In this document: piece after piece, positions 53,562 through 63,865 of the stretch | Layout: the number at the start of each line of letters is the position of its first letter | Numbering within the stretch: the stretch's first letter is position 1 | The notes under the pieces: generated by a model | Told to the model about the DNA's origin: nothing | Databases searched by the model: none | The model's input: the letters and a program-made list of their open reading frames with translations, nothing else | Translations under genes and position numbers: made by a program | From: Candidatus Peribacteria bacterium | GTDB lineage: Bacteria; Patescibacteria; JAEDAM01; Absconditabacterales; Absconditicoccaceae | DNA length: 64,000 nucleotides | Direction of reading: 5' to 3' | Assembly: GCA_031280545.1 (NCBI GenBank) | Contig: JAITGP010000041.1 | Location: 21,898-85,897, forward strand

Positions 53562-53870
53562 TTATTTTAGTATAATATTATCGATTTTTTGTTTATATCA
53601 CAATATTTCTAGTTGGTTGTTGATGAGTTCAATCAGCTTTTTTTTTTCTTTGAAAATTTCTATTTTTCGGGCTTGGTTAGTTGTCTTGAGAAAGAGTTTA
53701 TCGTTTTTTACATATCCTTCGATGGGCTCTTTTTCTCTGATGACATTTTCAGCTTTTTTTTCTATTTGGAAAAATTCCTTCACGCAATTCATTGCGATGG
53801 TTCCAATCATTTTATTTCCGCGATAATGCTGGGAAATGCTTTTTCTGAGGGTGTTGAGAATCGTGTCCAT
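53562..53870 (-). CDS. DUF721/DciA-like small protein
   Basis: 102 residues, including 12 beyond a TGA glycine. The middle (VIREKEPIEGYVKNDKLFLKTTNQARKIEIFKEKKKLIELINNQL) has the DUF721/DciA pattern: a strand pair, then a helix with alternating K and L and an IN turn. DciA loads the replicative helicase in bacteria lacking DnaC. The start overlaps the mtaB stop by one base, indicating translational coupling. Confidence 0.5.
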
Positions 53871-55156
53871 TAGTCAAATGTATAAGAAATAATTTCTCCT
53901 TTTTTATGGTCTCCTTCTAGTTCTACTTGTATATAATTTTCTGTTCGTCCTTTCCATTTTCCTTCCTTTTTCCCCGATGGATCGGGATGCTGTCCGTAAC
54001 GACGAGACCAAGTCGCTATTTCCTCGATCAAGACTTCGTGGGTAGTCCCTTTATTTTTCGCGATGAAATCGTTTCTAATCTGTTCTCAAACTTCTAACAG
54101 TCTGGCTTCTCTCTCTTTTTTTATTTCTTGTGGGACTTGATTGGGATAGAGGGATGCTGGGATGGTTTCTCTTTTGTGATGGTCAGAAAAAGGGAATGCG
54201 TGAAGTTTTGTGATATTGTAGGTTTTGATTCCTTCCAAAGTTTCCAAAAAGTCTGCTTCACTTTCGCCAGGGAATCCTACGATGAGGTCTGCTCAAATTG
54301 AAATCAGTTCAGCTTGGGGACGGTTCAGTTTTTTGGTTTTTTGGAGGATTGTTTTTAAGAGTTTTGTGTCGTAGTTTCTTCTCATCCCTTTTAATACGTT
54401 GTCTGAAAAGCTTTGGATAGAGTAGTGGAAATGAGGCAAAATCCTTTTATCTTGTGCTATCTCAAAGAAGTGATCATTAGTATATTCTGGTCCGATACTG
54501 GAAATTCTGATTCTGGGGATGGTGGTTTCTCTGAGGATGGTTTCTAGGAGTTCAGGGAACTGGGTTTCTATGGGATTTCTGGTATTGGTGCAACCTCGGG
54601 CAGCGAGATTGATTCCCGTCAGGACGATTTCTTTTCCACCTTGAGCTTCGATTTGTTGAATTTCTGTGATGATGTCGTTTAAAGGTCTGCTTTGATGAGG
54701 TCCTCTTTTTTTTACGGTGAGACAAAATGAGCAGTGGTTGTCGCAACCGTTTTGGATCATGAGAAAGTGTTTGGTATAGAGAGAATGGTTATTTTTTATC
54801 TGGTTTGCCATGTTGTTCGGTTTCGCTAGGGTTTTACCTCACTCCTCGCAATGACGTGATGTTGGGGCTTCTCCGAGCAGTTCGATGTTTTCTTTGTAGG
54901 GGATTAATTCTGGATAAATGGAAAAAAAATCAGACTCGGAAATGAGTTTTCCTTTTTCTAAGGTTCCACAACCGGTGATGGCGATCTTCATTCAGGTTTT
55001 TAGAGCTTTGAGAGTCTCTTTGAGTCGTTTATTTTTTGCTCTATCGGTGACAACACAGGTGGCAATTAAAAAAGTATCTTGCTTATCTTCGTAATAGGTA
55101 AGTCGTTTGTTGATGTAGAATTTGTTTACTTTACAGCCGAATATTTTATAAGGCAT
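53870..55156 (-). CDS. mtaB: MtaB/MiaB-type tRNA methylthiotransferase
   Basis: 428-residue radical-SAM enzyme that adds a methylthio group to a tRNA adenosine. The N-terminal iron-sulfur domain has its three cysteines (FGCKVN, ATCVVT, TGCGT). The radical SAM motif is CDNHCSFC (in QNGCDNHCSFC), later GFPGESEADF, and a C-terminal TRAM-like part follows. Several TGA glycines, one in the conserved ISIGADLIVGFPGE stretch. GCKVN favours MtaB over MiaB. An in-frame repeat (54838-54890) inserts a linker between the two domains. Confidence 0.82.
54838..54890. repeat. Repeat inserted in frame in mtaB
   Basis: On the minus strand CACGTCATTGCGAGGAGTGAGG followed by AACCCTAGCGAAACC, which strongly resembles the CGTCATTGCGAGGAG palindromic repeats found scattered in many bacterial genomes. 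It is translated here as TSRHCEEGGKTLAKPNN. Confidence 0.55.
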
Positions 55157-55396
55157 ATAATTTTCTAAAGGTTGTTAAATTTATGTCCGTATAGGGTAAG
55201 GAAATGTAGAAAAAAAACAAGGTAAAGATAGTAGACTTTATTGCAAAGACGTAGAGGACGCAAAGTATTGTTAGGAGTGAAGAAAGAAAAGGTCGCCTAA
55301 AATTTGCCTTTTTTCGAGGGTTTGAGTATAATAAAGAGTATAGGGTAAACTTTGACTTGCTAAATGATAAAATGGTGATGAAATACGTTTCTTTGA
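55157..55396. other. Intergenic region between mtaB and pflB
   Basis: AT-rich, with no convincing gene. A minus-strand frame (55146-55403) spans a CTTTGCG-type repeat at 55241-55269 and is rejected. A small hairpin-like AGGTCGCC..GGC segment lies at about 55290. Confidence 0.4.
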
Positions 55397-55397
55397 C

Positions 55398-55426
55398 TTG
55401 CAATTACTTCCGGCTTTCTTTATACT
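55398..55426 (+). promoter_or_regulatory. Promoter of pflB
   Basis: TTGCAA, 17-base spacer, TATACT, 45 bases before the pflB ATG. Confidence 0.6.
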
Positions 55427-55470
55427 TCACCTTTGTCGATTTTGCTTTTTAGTTCTTATTTACATATGTA

Positions 55471-57657
55471 ATGACCATTAATGTACGCCAGTTTGTGTAT
55501 GACAATATTACGTCATACGAAGGAGATGCCTCTTTTCTCCAAGGACCCACAGAGAGAACCACCACTTTACGAGAAAAAGTGAAAGTTTTACTCCAACAAG
55601 AAAGAGAAAAAAACGGACTTTTAGATGCTGATACGGATACTATTTCTAGCATTACTTCTCATGGAGCAGGGTATGTGGATAAAGATTTGGAAGTGATTGT
55701 AGGATTCCAGACGGATAAGCCGCTCAAAAGGGGAATCAAACCTTTTGGAGGAGTGCGTGTGGTAGAAAATGCTCTTGCAGAAAGGGGATTGGACCTTTCT
55801 CCTAGAGTGAAAGACATCTTCAATTACGCTAAAAATCACAATGATGCAGTCTTCTCGGTATACGACAAAGAATGTAGACTCTTCAGGTCTAAGCATATCG
55901 TGACGGGGCTCCCTGATAATTATGCGAGAGGAAGAATTATTGGTGATTACAGAAGACTAGCACTCTACGGGACAGACCAATTGATTGCAGAAAAAAAAGC
56001 TGATTTTGAAGCTCTTTCAGGAGAGATGAATGATGAAAAAGTTCGTCTTCGTGAAGAAGTAAGTATGCAAGTTTCTGCTTTGAATGATATTAAAATCATG
56101 GCAGAAACTTATGGATACGATGTTTCTAAACCTGCTACTAGTGCAAAAGAAGCTATTCAATTTGTCTATTTCGCTTATCTTTCTGGAGTAAAAGAACAAG
56201 ACGGAGCTGCAATGTCTTTGGGAAATGTTTCTTCATTCTTGGATATCTATATTGAAAAGGATTTGAAAGAGGGAAAAATTACTGAATCTGAAGCTCAAGA
56301 AATGATTGATCATATGGTGATGAAACTCAGATTGGTTCGTCATCTCAGAGCAGGAAGTTATGATGATATTTTCGGAGGTGATCCCACTTGGGTGACGGAA
56401 TCTATTGGAGGTAGGTTCCATGATGGAAAAAGCAAAGTGACCAAGACTTCCTTCAGATTTCTTCAAACTTTGTATAATTTAGGAGCCTCTCCAGAGCCAA
56501 ATTTGACTGTGCTTTGGTCTCCTGAATTACCACAAGGATTCAAAGACTTTTGTGCTCAAGTTTCTATCGATACTTCTTCTATCCAGTATGAAAATGATAC
56601 GTTGATGAAAAATGTGCGTGGAGGAGATGATTATGGAATTGCTTGTTGTGTGTCTTATCAGGAAATTGGAAAAAGAATTCAGCATTTTGGTGCGAGATGT
56701 AATATGCCAAAGACTCTATTGCTTGCTATCAATGAAGGAAAAGAAGAAAGTGAAGGAGCTCAAATTATGTCTGGTATTGAAAAACTTCCTGATGGAGCTT
56801 TGCAGTATGAAACTGTGCTGGAAAATTTCAAAAAAACAATGGCAGAAACTGCGAGAGTGTATGCAAAAGCGATGTATCTGATTCACTATATGCATGATAA
56901 ATACTACTACGAAAAAGCTCAAATGGCGTTTGTAGATACTAACTATGGAATCGATATTGCATACGGAATGGCAGGAATCTCTATCATTGCGGACAGCCTT
57001 TCAGCTATTAAATATGCTAAAGTGACTCCTGTGAGAGATGAAAATGGTATTGCAAAGGACTTCCAAATTGAGGGAGACTTTCCAAAATATGGAAATGATG
57101 ATGATAGAGTAGATAGTATTGCAGAGGAAATCACTGAATATTTCTTCGCTGAACTCAAAAAACATCATACTTATAAAAACGCTAATCCGACGCTTTCTTT
57201 GCTGACCATTACTTCAAATGTAATGTATGGAAAAGCTACGGGAGCAACTCCAGATGGTAGAAAAACTGGAGAGCCTTTTGCACCAGGAGCTAATCCAATG
57301 CATGGTAGAGATAGTAGTGGAGCGATAGCTTCATTGAATTCTGTGGCAAAGTTGAACTATACTTATGCTCAAGACGGGATTTCAAATACTTTCTCCATTG
57401 TGCCAATGTCCCTCGGAGCTACGAAAGAAGAACAGACCTCAAATCTGAGAGGAATGTTAGATGGATATTTCACTAAGTGAGCTTTCCATCTCAATGTAAA
57501 TGTACTCAATAGAGAAGTTTTGATGGACGCTTACGAGCACCCAGAAAACTACCCTCAGCTTACCATTAGAGTATCAGGATATGCAGTGAATTTTGTTCGT
57601 CTTTCCAAGGCTCATCAGAAAGAGGTGATTGAGAGGACTTTTCATACGCAGATGTAA
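55471..57657 (+). CDS. pflB: Pyruvate formate-lyase
   Basis: 728 residues (family about 750). Converts pyruvate and CoA to acetyl-CoA and formate by a glycyl radical. The catalytic Cys-Cys pair is in [10 protein letters not shown] (about residues 391-392). The glycyl-radical loop RVSGYAVNF is near residue 703, with the radical glycine encoded by GGA. A TGA glycine at 57478 (YFTKGAFHLNVN) would wrongly remove the last 60 residues, including the radical site, under the standard code. No activating enzyme gene is adjacent. Marks fermentative energy metabolism. Confidence 0.96.
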
Positions 57658-57676
57658 TTTTAATTGAAAAATACTG

Positions 57677-57702
57677 AAAGTGGGGATCTCCCACTTTTTT
57701 TG
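57677..57702 (+). terminator. Terminator of pflB
   Basis: AAAGTGGG-GATCT-CCCACTTT followed by T residues. Confidence 0.8.
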
Positions 57703-57712
57703 TGCAAAAAAT

Positions 57713-57740
57713 TTGACAATGGAAATCATTTAAGTATACT
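57713..57740 (+). promoter_or_regulatory. Promoter of the FISUMP surface protein gene
   Basis: Consensus TTGACA, 16-base spacer, TATACT, about 50 bases before the ATG. Confidence 0.7.
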
Positions 57741-57791
57741 GGAAATAGTTATACCTTTTTTATCTGTTTTATCCTCCTTTTTTTGAGCAAG

Positions 57792-59909
57792 ATGCAACAC
57801 AAACAAAATGCTGTTATACAACGATGCGTTGTCGGTTTAGCAGGAGTATTTTCTGTTATTGGGCTAGCACTTTTTTGGAGAAATGATGTTGCTGAAGCAC
57901 AAGGTTCTGATGGTCAAGATTCCAATCAGGTTTGGGGAGTAGATAATCGTGTTGAATACCTTAGTACATTGACATTTTTGGTGAGTGGAAATAATACTCT
58001 TGAGGGGGGAGTTTGGAAGGCTTATTCTGGTGCTACTTCAACGAGAGGGGCGATCCTAGCTACTGGAGAAGTGAGAGTAGGAAGTAGTAATACAATGGCT
58101 TCTGCTGCAAAATATGCTTTTATTTGATGAGGAACAGGAAATACTGCTAATGCTATAGGGGTGACTATTGTTGGAGGAGCAAGGAATAGATCTATTTCAC
58201 CGAATGCTACAATTTTGGGAGGAATTTCTAACTTTATTGGTGCAACTAATGGTTTTGTGTGAGGTGGATCTGGGAATGAAATAACCAAGACTAATGCTTT
58301 AATTATGGGGGGAGAAAATAATTGGAATGATGGTACCAATTCGGTGATTTTAGGTATGAAAAATAATATTCTTGCTAGAGGAGAAAATAATGCGATTGTA
58401 GGGACTAATGTAAGAATTAATTCTGATACTGATAACGTTTTTGTTCGGTCAGACAATCCAACTAGTGAGTTTTGAGTGCAAGCATCTAATACCTTCTATA
58501 TTAATACTCAAAAAGGAGTCTGAGTGAATACTAATGCTCCCGCTGTGAAATTTGACTCTCGTGGGGCTGTGCAGGTAGGACAAGTCTGAAATTGAAACTT
58601 GGTTTGTAATAGTTCCAAGATTGGACAAATAGGGACTATCTCTTCAGGATCAGTTTCTTGTTTGTGTGCATGTAGTTCTTGTGGAGGTTGGGAAAGTATG
58701 GTAGATGATGAAGAGGGGTCTTGTAGAGCTATTTGTAATAGTGGTAATGGTGGAGGGGTTAATACTTGTGTAGATTGTAGTGCTTATACTTTAGCTAGTT
58801 GTCCAGCAAATGGTATTTGTAGCGTTTGTGTAAGTTGAAGATATAAATTGGATAATTGTGTTAGTGGATATACTAAAAGTGGAAATTTCTGTTATCCTAC
58901 CAATTGTAGTCAAGGAAATATGGTTATCAATAGTCATAATTATCATTATCCAGATCTAACCCATGGTAATACTGGTCCTGCAAATGTAACTATTACTGGT
59001 ACTCCTGCTAATGGAAAGACTGTTTGTGTTCAGACTTTTAGATGTACTAATGGGAATGTGACAACACAATGATCTGAAAGTTGTACTATTACTTGTAATA
59101 GTGAATATACTTTAAATGGAAGTAGTTGTGTGGCAAGTGCTACTCCTGTAAATGGGGTCTGTGGAAGTGCAAATGGAAGTAGTATAACTTCAAAACCAAC
59201 AACGAATCTTTGTTCTGCAGGTACAGCAAGTACGGTAGCAGGAAGTTGACCATGGACTTGGACTTGTGCTGGTAGTAATGCTGGAAGTACTGCTAGTTGT
59301 AGTGCCTCCGTATCACAACGAAAAAATGTTGATATTAATTGTGACCAGAACGATAAAAGTTTTACATATAATGGAACAAGTTATACCGTTGCTGGATGTA
59401 ATTCTACTATTAATGCTACTTATACAGTAGGTTATACTACAAAGGATAATAGTTCTATTCAAGATCTTACTGTCTGATGAAATTATTCAGCTTACTTGGA
59501 TGGAATTTATGGAGGTATGTATGATTCTACAGATATTAATAAAGCATGTCCAACAGGGTGGCATGTCCCTACTAAATCAGAAATTGATGCATGGGTGAAA
59601 TCATTTAGTATAAATATATTAAATCAGAGATATCCAGGTTCTTATTCAAATTTAGCGAGTGCGACGGATGTAGTGAAATTTGCACAAACATATAATATCC
59701 CATTAAATGGAGGGTTTGCAGGGACTTGATATCCATTCCCTCATGGAAGAGGTAACTATGCTACATTATTATATGTAAAAGATTCAAGTAATTCCTATTA
59801 CCCAAGACTTGATCTACAAAAATCTATGGGATGAGATGACCCTGCTTGGCTGAACTATCAGCAAGGATGGAATTCTAGTAGGTGAGCTATTCGTTGTTTC
59901 AAGGGTTAA
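57792..59909 (+). CDS. Secreted adhesin-like protein with YadA-head-like repeats and FISUMP domain
   Basis: 705 residues with more than ten TGA glycines. Signal peptide (VVGLAGVFSVIGLALFW), then short repeats like NNILARGENNAIVG and ATILGGISNFIGATNG that resemble trimeric-adhesin heads. A cysteine-rich part with TNCSQGN and CVQTFRCTNGN follows. An Ig-like repeat comes next (NGVCGSANGSS, LCSAGTASTV, WTWTCAGSN, typical of bacterial surface proteins), and a C-terminal FISUMP domain (KACPTGWHVPTKSEID, ending RCFKG). Probably exported and displayed for attachment. Confidence 0.8.
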
Positions 59910-59973
59910 TAGATTATAACAAAATATGTAATGGAGGGAGAATATTCTTTGTCGAAGAGTGATTTATTATATA

Positions 59974-60000
59974 AAAGAGCGACGTATGTCGCTCTTTCTT
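59974..60000 (+). terminator. Terminator of the adhesin gene
   Basis: AAAGAGCGAC-GTAT-GTCGCTCTTT followed by a T-rich tract. Confidence 0.85.
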
Positions 60001-60037
60001 TCCTTTCCACCTACTAAAACTTTTTTTGAAAAATCTC

Positions 60038-60065
60038 TTGCAATTCATTAGTAATTGTGTATACT
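60038..60065 (+). promoter_or_regulatory. Promoter of the NAD salvage operon
   Basis: TTGCAA, 16-base spacer, TATACT. A second TATAAT (about 60174) lies in the leader. Confidence 0.6.
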
Positions 60066-60071
60066 ACAATT

Positions 60072-60209
60072 AGTTGAGATGAGAGAAGAAATTGGATGGA
60101 TGGAGGTGCTCCGACGGACTGTGAACACGCCATTCCTCAGGTATCCGCTTTCTTTCACTCACTAGATGCTGTATATAATACAATTATTTATCCTCTAACT
60201 TCTAGCAAG
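60072..60209 (+). promoter_or_regulatory. Long leader of the NAD salvage operon
   Basis: About 140 bases between the promoter and the pncA ATG. It contains GGAGGTGCTCC and other complementary pieces and is more GC-rich than usual leaders here. It could hold an RNA regulator of NAD metabolism, or an in-frame 38-codon N-terminal extension from the ATG at 60096. I cannot identify a known riboswitch by eye. Confidence 0.3.
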
Positions 60210-61268
60210 ATGAAAAACACGGCACTTCTTAGTGTAGACAACACTAAAACCTTCGAAGACAAAAATCTGAATGAACTGTATGTGGCAGAGGGAGAGCAAG
60301 CATCTTTAGCTACTAAAAAGGCGATAGAGCTCTGCAAACCTTATGGGATCACTCTGATTAATGTCTTGGAAGAGCATCCACAGGGACACGTTTCCCTAGC
60401 GGCAAATTATACTGATAAGAATCCTTATGATCTCCTTACCTATGAAGAGGTATCCAATTGGACTCCAGAGGAGAATGGAATCGGAGAGAGAGCAGAATTT
60501 ACCCTTTCAGAATTAAAATCCTTTTTAGCTGAGGTAAAAGCCCAAATGCTTCGACCAGATCATTCTTTAGAGGGGACTGAAGGTGTAGAGCTCACAGAGC
60601 CTTTACAGGAGTCAGACTTTGATTTAAAAGTGCTAAAAGGACAGAATCCTGCGAGAGAGGCCTATAGCGGATTTGATAAAACGGTGCTCAATGCTGAATT
60701 GAAAAAAAGAGGAATTAAAAAGCTGTTGATTACCGGAGTAGCTACAGATTACTGTGTGGGACAGACAGCTTTGGATGCAGTGAATAAAGGATATGAGACC
60801 TATTTGATTTCAGAAGCGACGCGTGGAGTAGGATTAGAATCAACTCAGGCAAAAATGAGTGAGATGCTCAATGCAGGAGTGAAAATTATTACTCTCAATC
60901 AGCTTTCTGAACTCTTATCTTCTACGAACCCTCTTCCTTCAGTTTCCTGTGTACATGCACCAGAAAAAATAGTTCCTTTTTCTCCTACTCAAGCAAATGA
61001 GAAGAGACTAGAAGAAATTCCTCCAGAAATGATTAAAGTGGTAAATGATCTCCTCATCAGAAAGATGGGAAACAGTAGTTGTGCTACTATTCTGCTAAAA
61101 GAAGTTAAGGAAGAATTTAAAAGACAAAATCCTTCTATGGAACTGAAAACCAGACGACTGGACTTTGAACAGATCTATAGAAAAGCGGGACGAAGTGTGA
61201 GTTATGATCAGCCTGCCTATTGTGAAAATTATGATGCTTACTTTGAGTTCCGTAAAAAACGTGAATAA
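60210..61268 (+). CDS. pncA: Nicotinamidase with C-terminal extension
   Basis: 352 residues. Isochorismatase-fold amidase that turns nicotinamide into nicotinate. Catalytic aspartate in LLSVDNTKTF (D10), metal site HPQGHVSLA, lysine around VLKGQNP, and the nucleophilic cysteine in GVATDYCVGQTA (about residue 182). The last 115 residues (after LNQLSELL) are an extra helical domain that I do not recognise. No TGA codon. First gene of pncA-pncB-nadM-pnuC; an upstream in-frame ATG (60096) is less likely as start. Confidence 0.9.
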   Translation: MKNTALLSVDNTKTFEDKNLNELYVAEGEQASLATKKAIELCKPYGITLINVLEEHPQGHVSLAANYTDKNPYDLLTYEEVSNWTPEENGIGERAEFTLSELKSFLAEVKAQMLRPDHSLEGTEGVELTEPLQESDFDLKVLKGQNPAREAYSGFDKTVLNAELKKRGIKKLLITGVATDYCVGQTALDAVNKGYETYLISEATRGVGLESTQAKMSEMLNAGVKIITLNQLSELLSSTNPLPSVSCVHAPEKIVPFSPTQANEKRLEEIPPEMIKVVNDLLIRKMGNSSCATILLKEVKEEFKRQNPSMELKTRRLDFEQIYRKAGRSVSYDQPAYCENYDAYFEFRKKRE

Positions 61269-61334
61269 AACAAATTTTTTTACCATATGCTTATTGTACT
61301 ATAGACATTATTTATTTCTTATCATCCTATTACC

Positions 61335-62858
61335 ATGAACACTCCAACTTTTAACCTCCAAGCTTACAAGGAGCAAATGCAAGCTTTCCCTCAGATCACC
61401 TTTGAGGAATATCAACAAATCACTGACGAAGCAGTCAGGAAAGACATTGCGAAGAAAAATAAGATCATCCAGACCGATACCTATAATAGGACGATGACCT
61501 ATATCAAGGGTGAGAGAGCTAACCTTTTGGAGACGTTTACTCTGTCTCTAAGGAGGACTCCGAATGGAAGCTACAACGTGATTGATGGGATCAGAGGAGC
61601 ACTCAAGAGAATGTTGTCTACCCCTATTACGCAGTCAGAACTGGATTTTGCAAAAGATTTCTATGCTGACCAGAAAGCGAAAGGAGGAAACGGGTATTTC
61701 AATGCTGAGATGTGGCAGAATGTAGTGGATAGGGGAGGATATCTTCCTTTGACTATTAGGGCAGTGGCTGATGGTACCGCTCTCAAAGCGAAAGAGCCTG
61801 CAATGGTGGTGACGGGACCTTCTGAGCTTGCTGCTATCTTTGAACCAGATTTTATTAGACCTTTCTTCAAGAGTAAAGTAGCTACAGATGCTCACGCCTT
61901 AGAAGAGGTCATGCAAGGTGAAGATACGAACTTTGCTAGTAAAGTCTGCGAGCAAGGGAAAAGAGCAGCGATTAACGAAGAAGCTCATTTGGATGCAACT
62001 TCTGCTCTGATTGTGGGAGCAGGACTCAAGCTTACTTCAAATGATGCAGCAGCATTGGTGTATCCTCAGGTGCTTTCAGCAGGGACGACAGCTCATAGAT
62101 TCTATGCTTCCTATCCAAGTGAAGATGAGGCTATGGACGCTGCAGTGGAAAAGATGGATAAGATTACTTTACTGACGGATTTTATAAATACGCCTAGCGG
62201 AACCAATAAAGTGATTGATCGTAAAGAAAGGAATCCTGAGAAAATCATATATCCAAGATTAGATAGTGGAGATATTACTCAATTAACCTTAGATATGCTT
62301 CAAAGACAAAAGGAAGCAGGCATGTCTGATACTACTAGAGATAAAATCTGTATCTCAGAAGGTATTGGTAGCATTGAAAAGATTAAAAATCTGGAAGATA
62401 CGGTGAGAGAGGCTGGATTTTCTACGGCATTCCTGAGCTATGGAAGTGGAGGACTCTTAGTCTCAAAAGATAAAACGAGAGACTCTGTATCTGCCGCCTA
62501 TAAACTTACCAATACCGCAGAAAACGGACCAACAGGAAAACTTTCTGACGACATTGATAAAGAACCTACTCCAGGAGTTTTGAATATTGAAGTCAGGGAC
62601 GGAGTCAGATATCTTGTTCAAGAAGACGAGGAAGTACAAGGAGAGAGACTCCTCAACAAAGTATACGAAAATGGAAAACTCTTCTATGATGATAATGATC
62701 TTGCAGCTATTGATAGAGCCAGAGAACAATTGCTCAAAACACTTCCTTTGGTTGATTTCCCAACTAGAGAGAGTGAAATTACCAGAGAGATTCATGAAAA
62801 TGTTAGAGCAAAATTACTCGCTAATATTCCAACAGAAACCTTGGAAGAAGTAGCTTAA
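61335..62858 (+). CDS. pncB: Nicotinate phosphoribosyltransferase
   Basis: 507 residues. Joins nicotinate (or possibly nicotinamide) to PRPP. Family landmarks: LLKTDTYN-like start (IIQTDTYNRTMTY), YLPLTIRAV, a type II PRTase barrel, and YPRLDSGDITQLTLDML, which carries the PRPP-binding motif. The length and the C-terminal insert are nearer to the long NAMPT/PncB forms. Follows pncA by 66 bases. No TGA codon, as in pncA. Confidence 0.9.
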   Translation: MNTPTFNLQAYKEQMQAFPQITFEEYQQITDEAVRKDIAKKNKIIQTDTYNRTMTYIKGERANLLETFTLSLRRTPNGSYNVIDGIRGALKRMLSTPITQSELDFAKDFYADQKAKGGNGYFNAEMWQNVVDRGGYLPLTIRAVADGTALKAKEPAMVVTGPSELAAIFEPDFIRPFFKSKVATDAHALEEVMQGEDTNFASKVCEQGKRAAINEEAHLDATSALIVGAGLKLTSNDAAALVYPQVLSAGTTAHRFYASYPSEDEAMDAAVEKMDKITLLTDFINTPSGTNKVIDRKERNPEKIIYPRLDSGDITQLTLDMLQRQKEAGMSDTTRDKICISEGIGSIEKIKNLEDTVREAGFSTAFLSYGSGGLLVSKDKTRDSVSAAYKLTNTAENGPTGKLSDDIDKEPTPGVLNIEVRDGVRYLVQEDEEVQGERLLNKVYENGKLFYDDNDLAAIDRAREQLLKTLPLVDFPTRESEITREIHENVRAKLLANIPTETLEEVA

Positions 62859-62902
62859 TACCATTTAATAAAAACAGTCTTTTATTTTTTATTCTTATTT
62901 CT

Positions 62903-63838
62903 ATGACTATTTCAGCAGAAAAAACCTGACTCTTTATTACGCGTGGACAGCCCTTTCATAAGGGGCATCTGGATGCTATTCAGCAAGCGGTAGAGCAGGG
63001 AATTACCAAAGTCCTTATCGGAGTTGGTTCCTCCAATAAGGAATTTACTTCCGATAATCCTCTAACCTATGAAGAGAGGAAAAACATCATTGAAATGATG
63101 ACGACTAATCTTTTGCAGACCATTCAGATTGAGGTGTTCCCTGTACCTGATGTTGGCGATAATACCCGTTGGAGGGAGTATTTGCTCAAGGAGTTGCCAG
63201 ATTTTCATTACCTTATTTCTGGGAATGCTCGAGTGCAAGAAATCTTCAAAGATACGGACAAAGAGATTATACCGCTTTCTATTCGTGAATTTGTGAAAGG
63301 TTCTACTATCAGGGAACAGCTTGCTCGTGGGAATATGGAAAAAGTAAAAGCTGATTTATCTGAGGATGCAGTGGTTTATTTGGAGAGTATTCACGCTCAT
63401 GAGAGATTGAAAGAAATCTTTAATAAAGAGAGAAAAGTTCCAGGGTTAACAGCGGATATTGTACTCTTTGACCAAGATGGGAAACTGATTCTGATTGAGA
63501 GAAAAAATTATCCGAAAGGAGTCGCTTTACCTGGAGGATTTGTAGAAAAAGGAGAACCTATCAAAAAGGCAGCTAAGAGAGAAGCTAAAGAAGAAATCTG
63601 AGTGGATATTACTATTGATGCGTATTTGGGATATTGGGATGATCCAGATAGAGATCCACGTGGTCATAATATCACGAATGCTTTCCTTTGCTCCATTGAA
63701 TCTGGAGAATTACAAGCATGAGATGATGCGAAAGCAGTGGTTCGTGTAGATCCCAATAGTCTAGAAAGTCTGTCTTTTGCATTCCCAGACCATAAAGAAA
63801 TTATCGAAAAAGCCCTTGAGGTCCGCGGAGAAAAATAA
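62903..63838 (+). CDS. nadM: Bifunctional NMN adenylyltransferase / Nudix hydrolase
   Basis: 311 residues. N-terminal nucleotidyltransferase with FITRGQPFHKGHLDAI (the H-x-G-H site), SNKEFTSDNPLTYEER, and a NadM-type C-terminal ISxxxKGSTIREQL motif. The C-terminal Nudix domain has the box GGFVEKG-x5-AAKREAKEEIG (about residues 211-233), whose final glycine is TGA (63599). Makes NAD or deamido-NAD from the mononucleotide; the Nudix part probably cleaves ADP-ribose-type compounds. Known fusion type in other bacteria. Confidence 0.92.
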
Positions 63839-63865
63839 CTCTTTTATTTCCTATCCCATTCAATC

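Noticed and set aside
55146..55403. 85-codon minus-strand frame upstream of pflB
   Set aside because: Spans a degenerate repeat and the pflB promoter region; hydrophobic by AT bias only.
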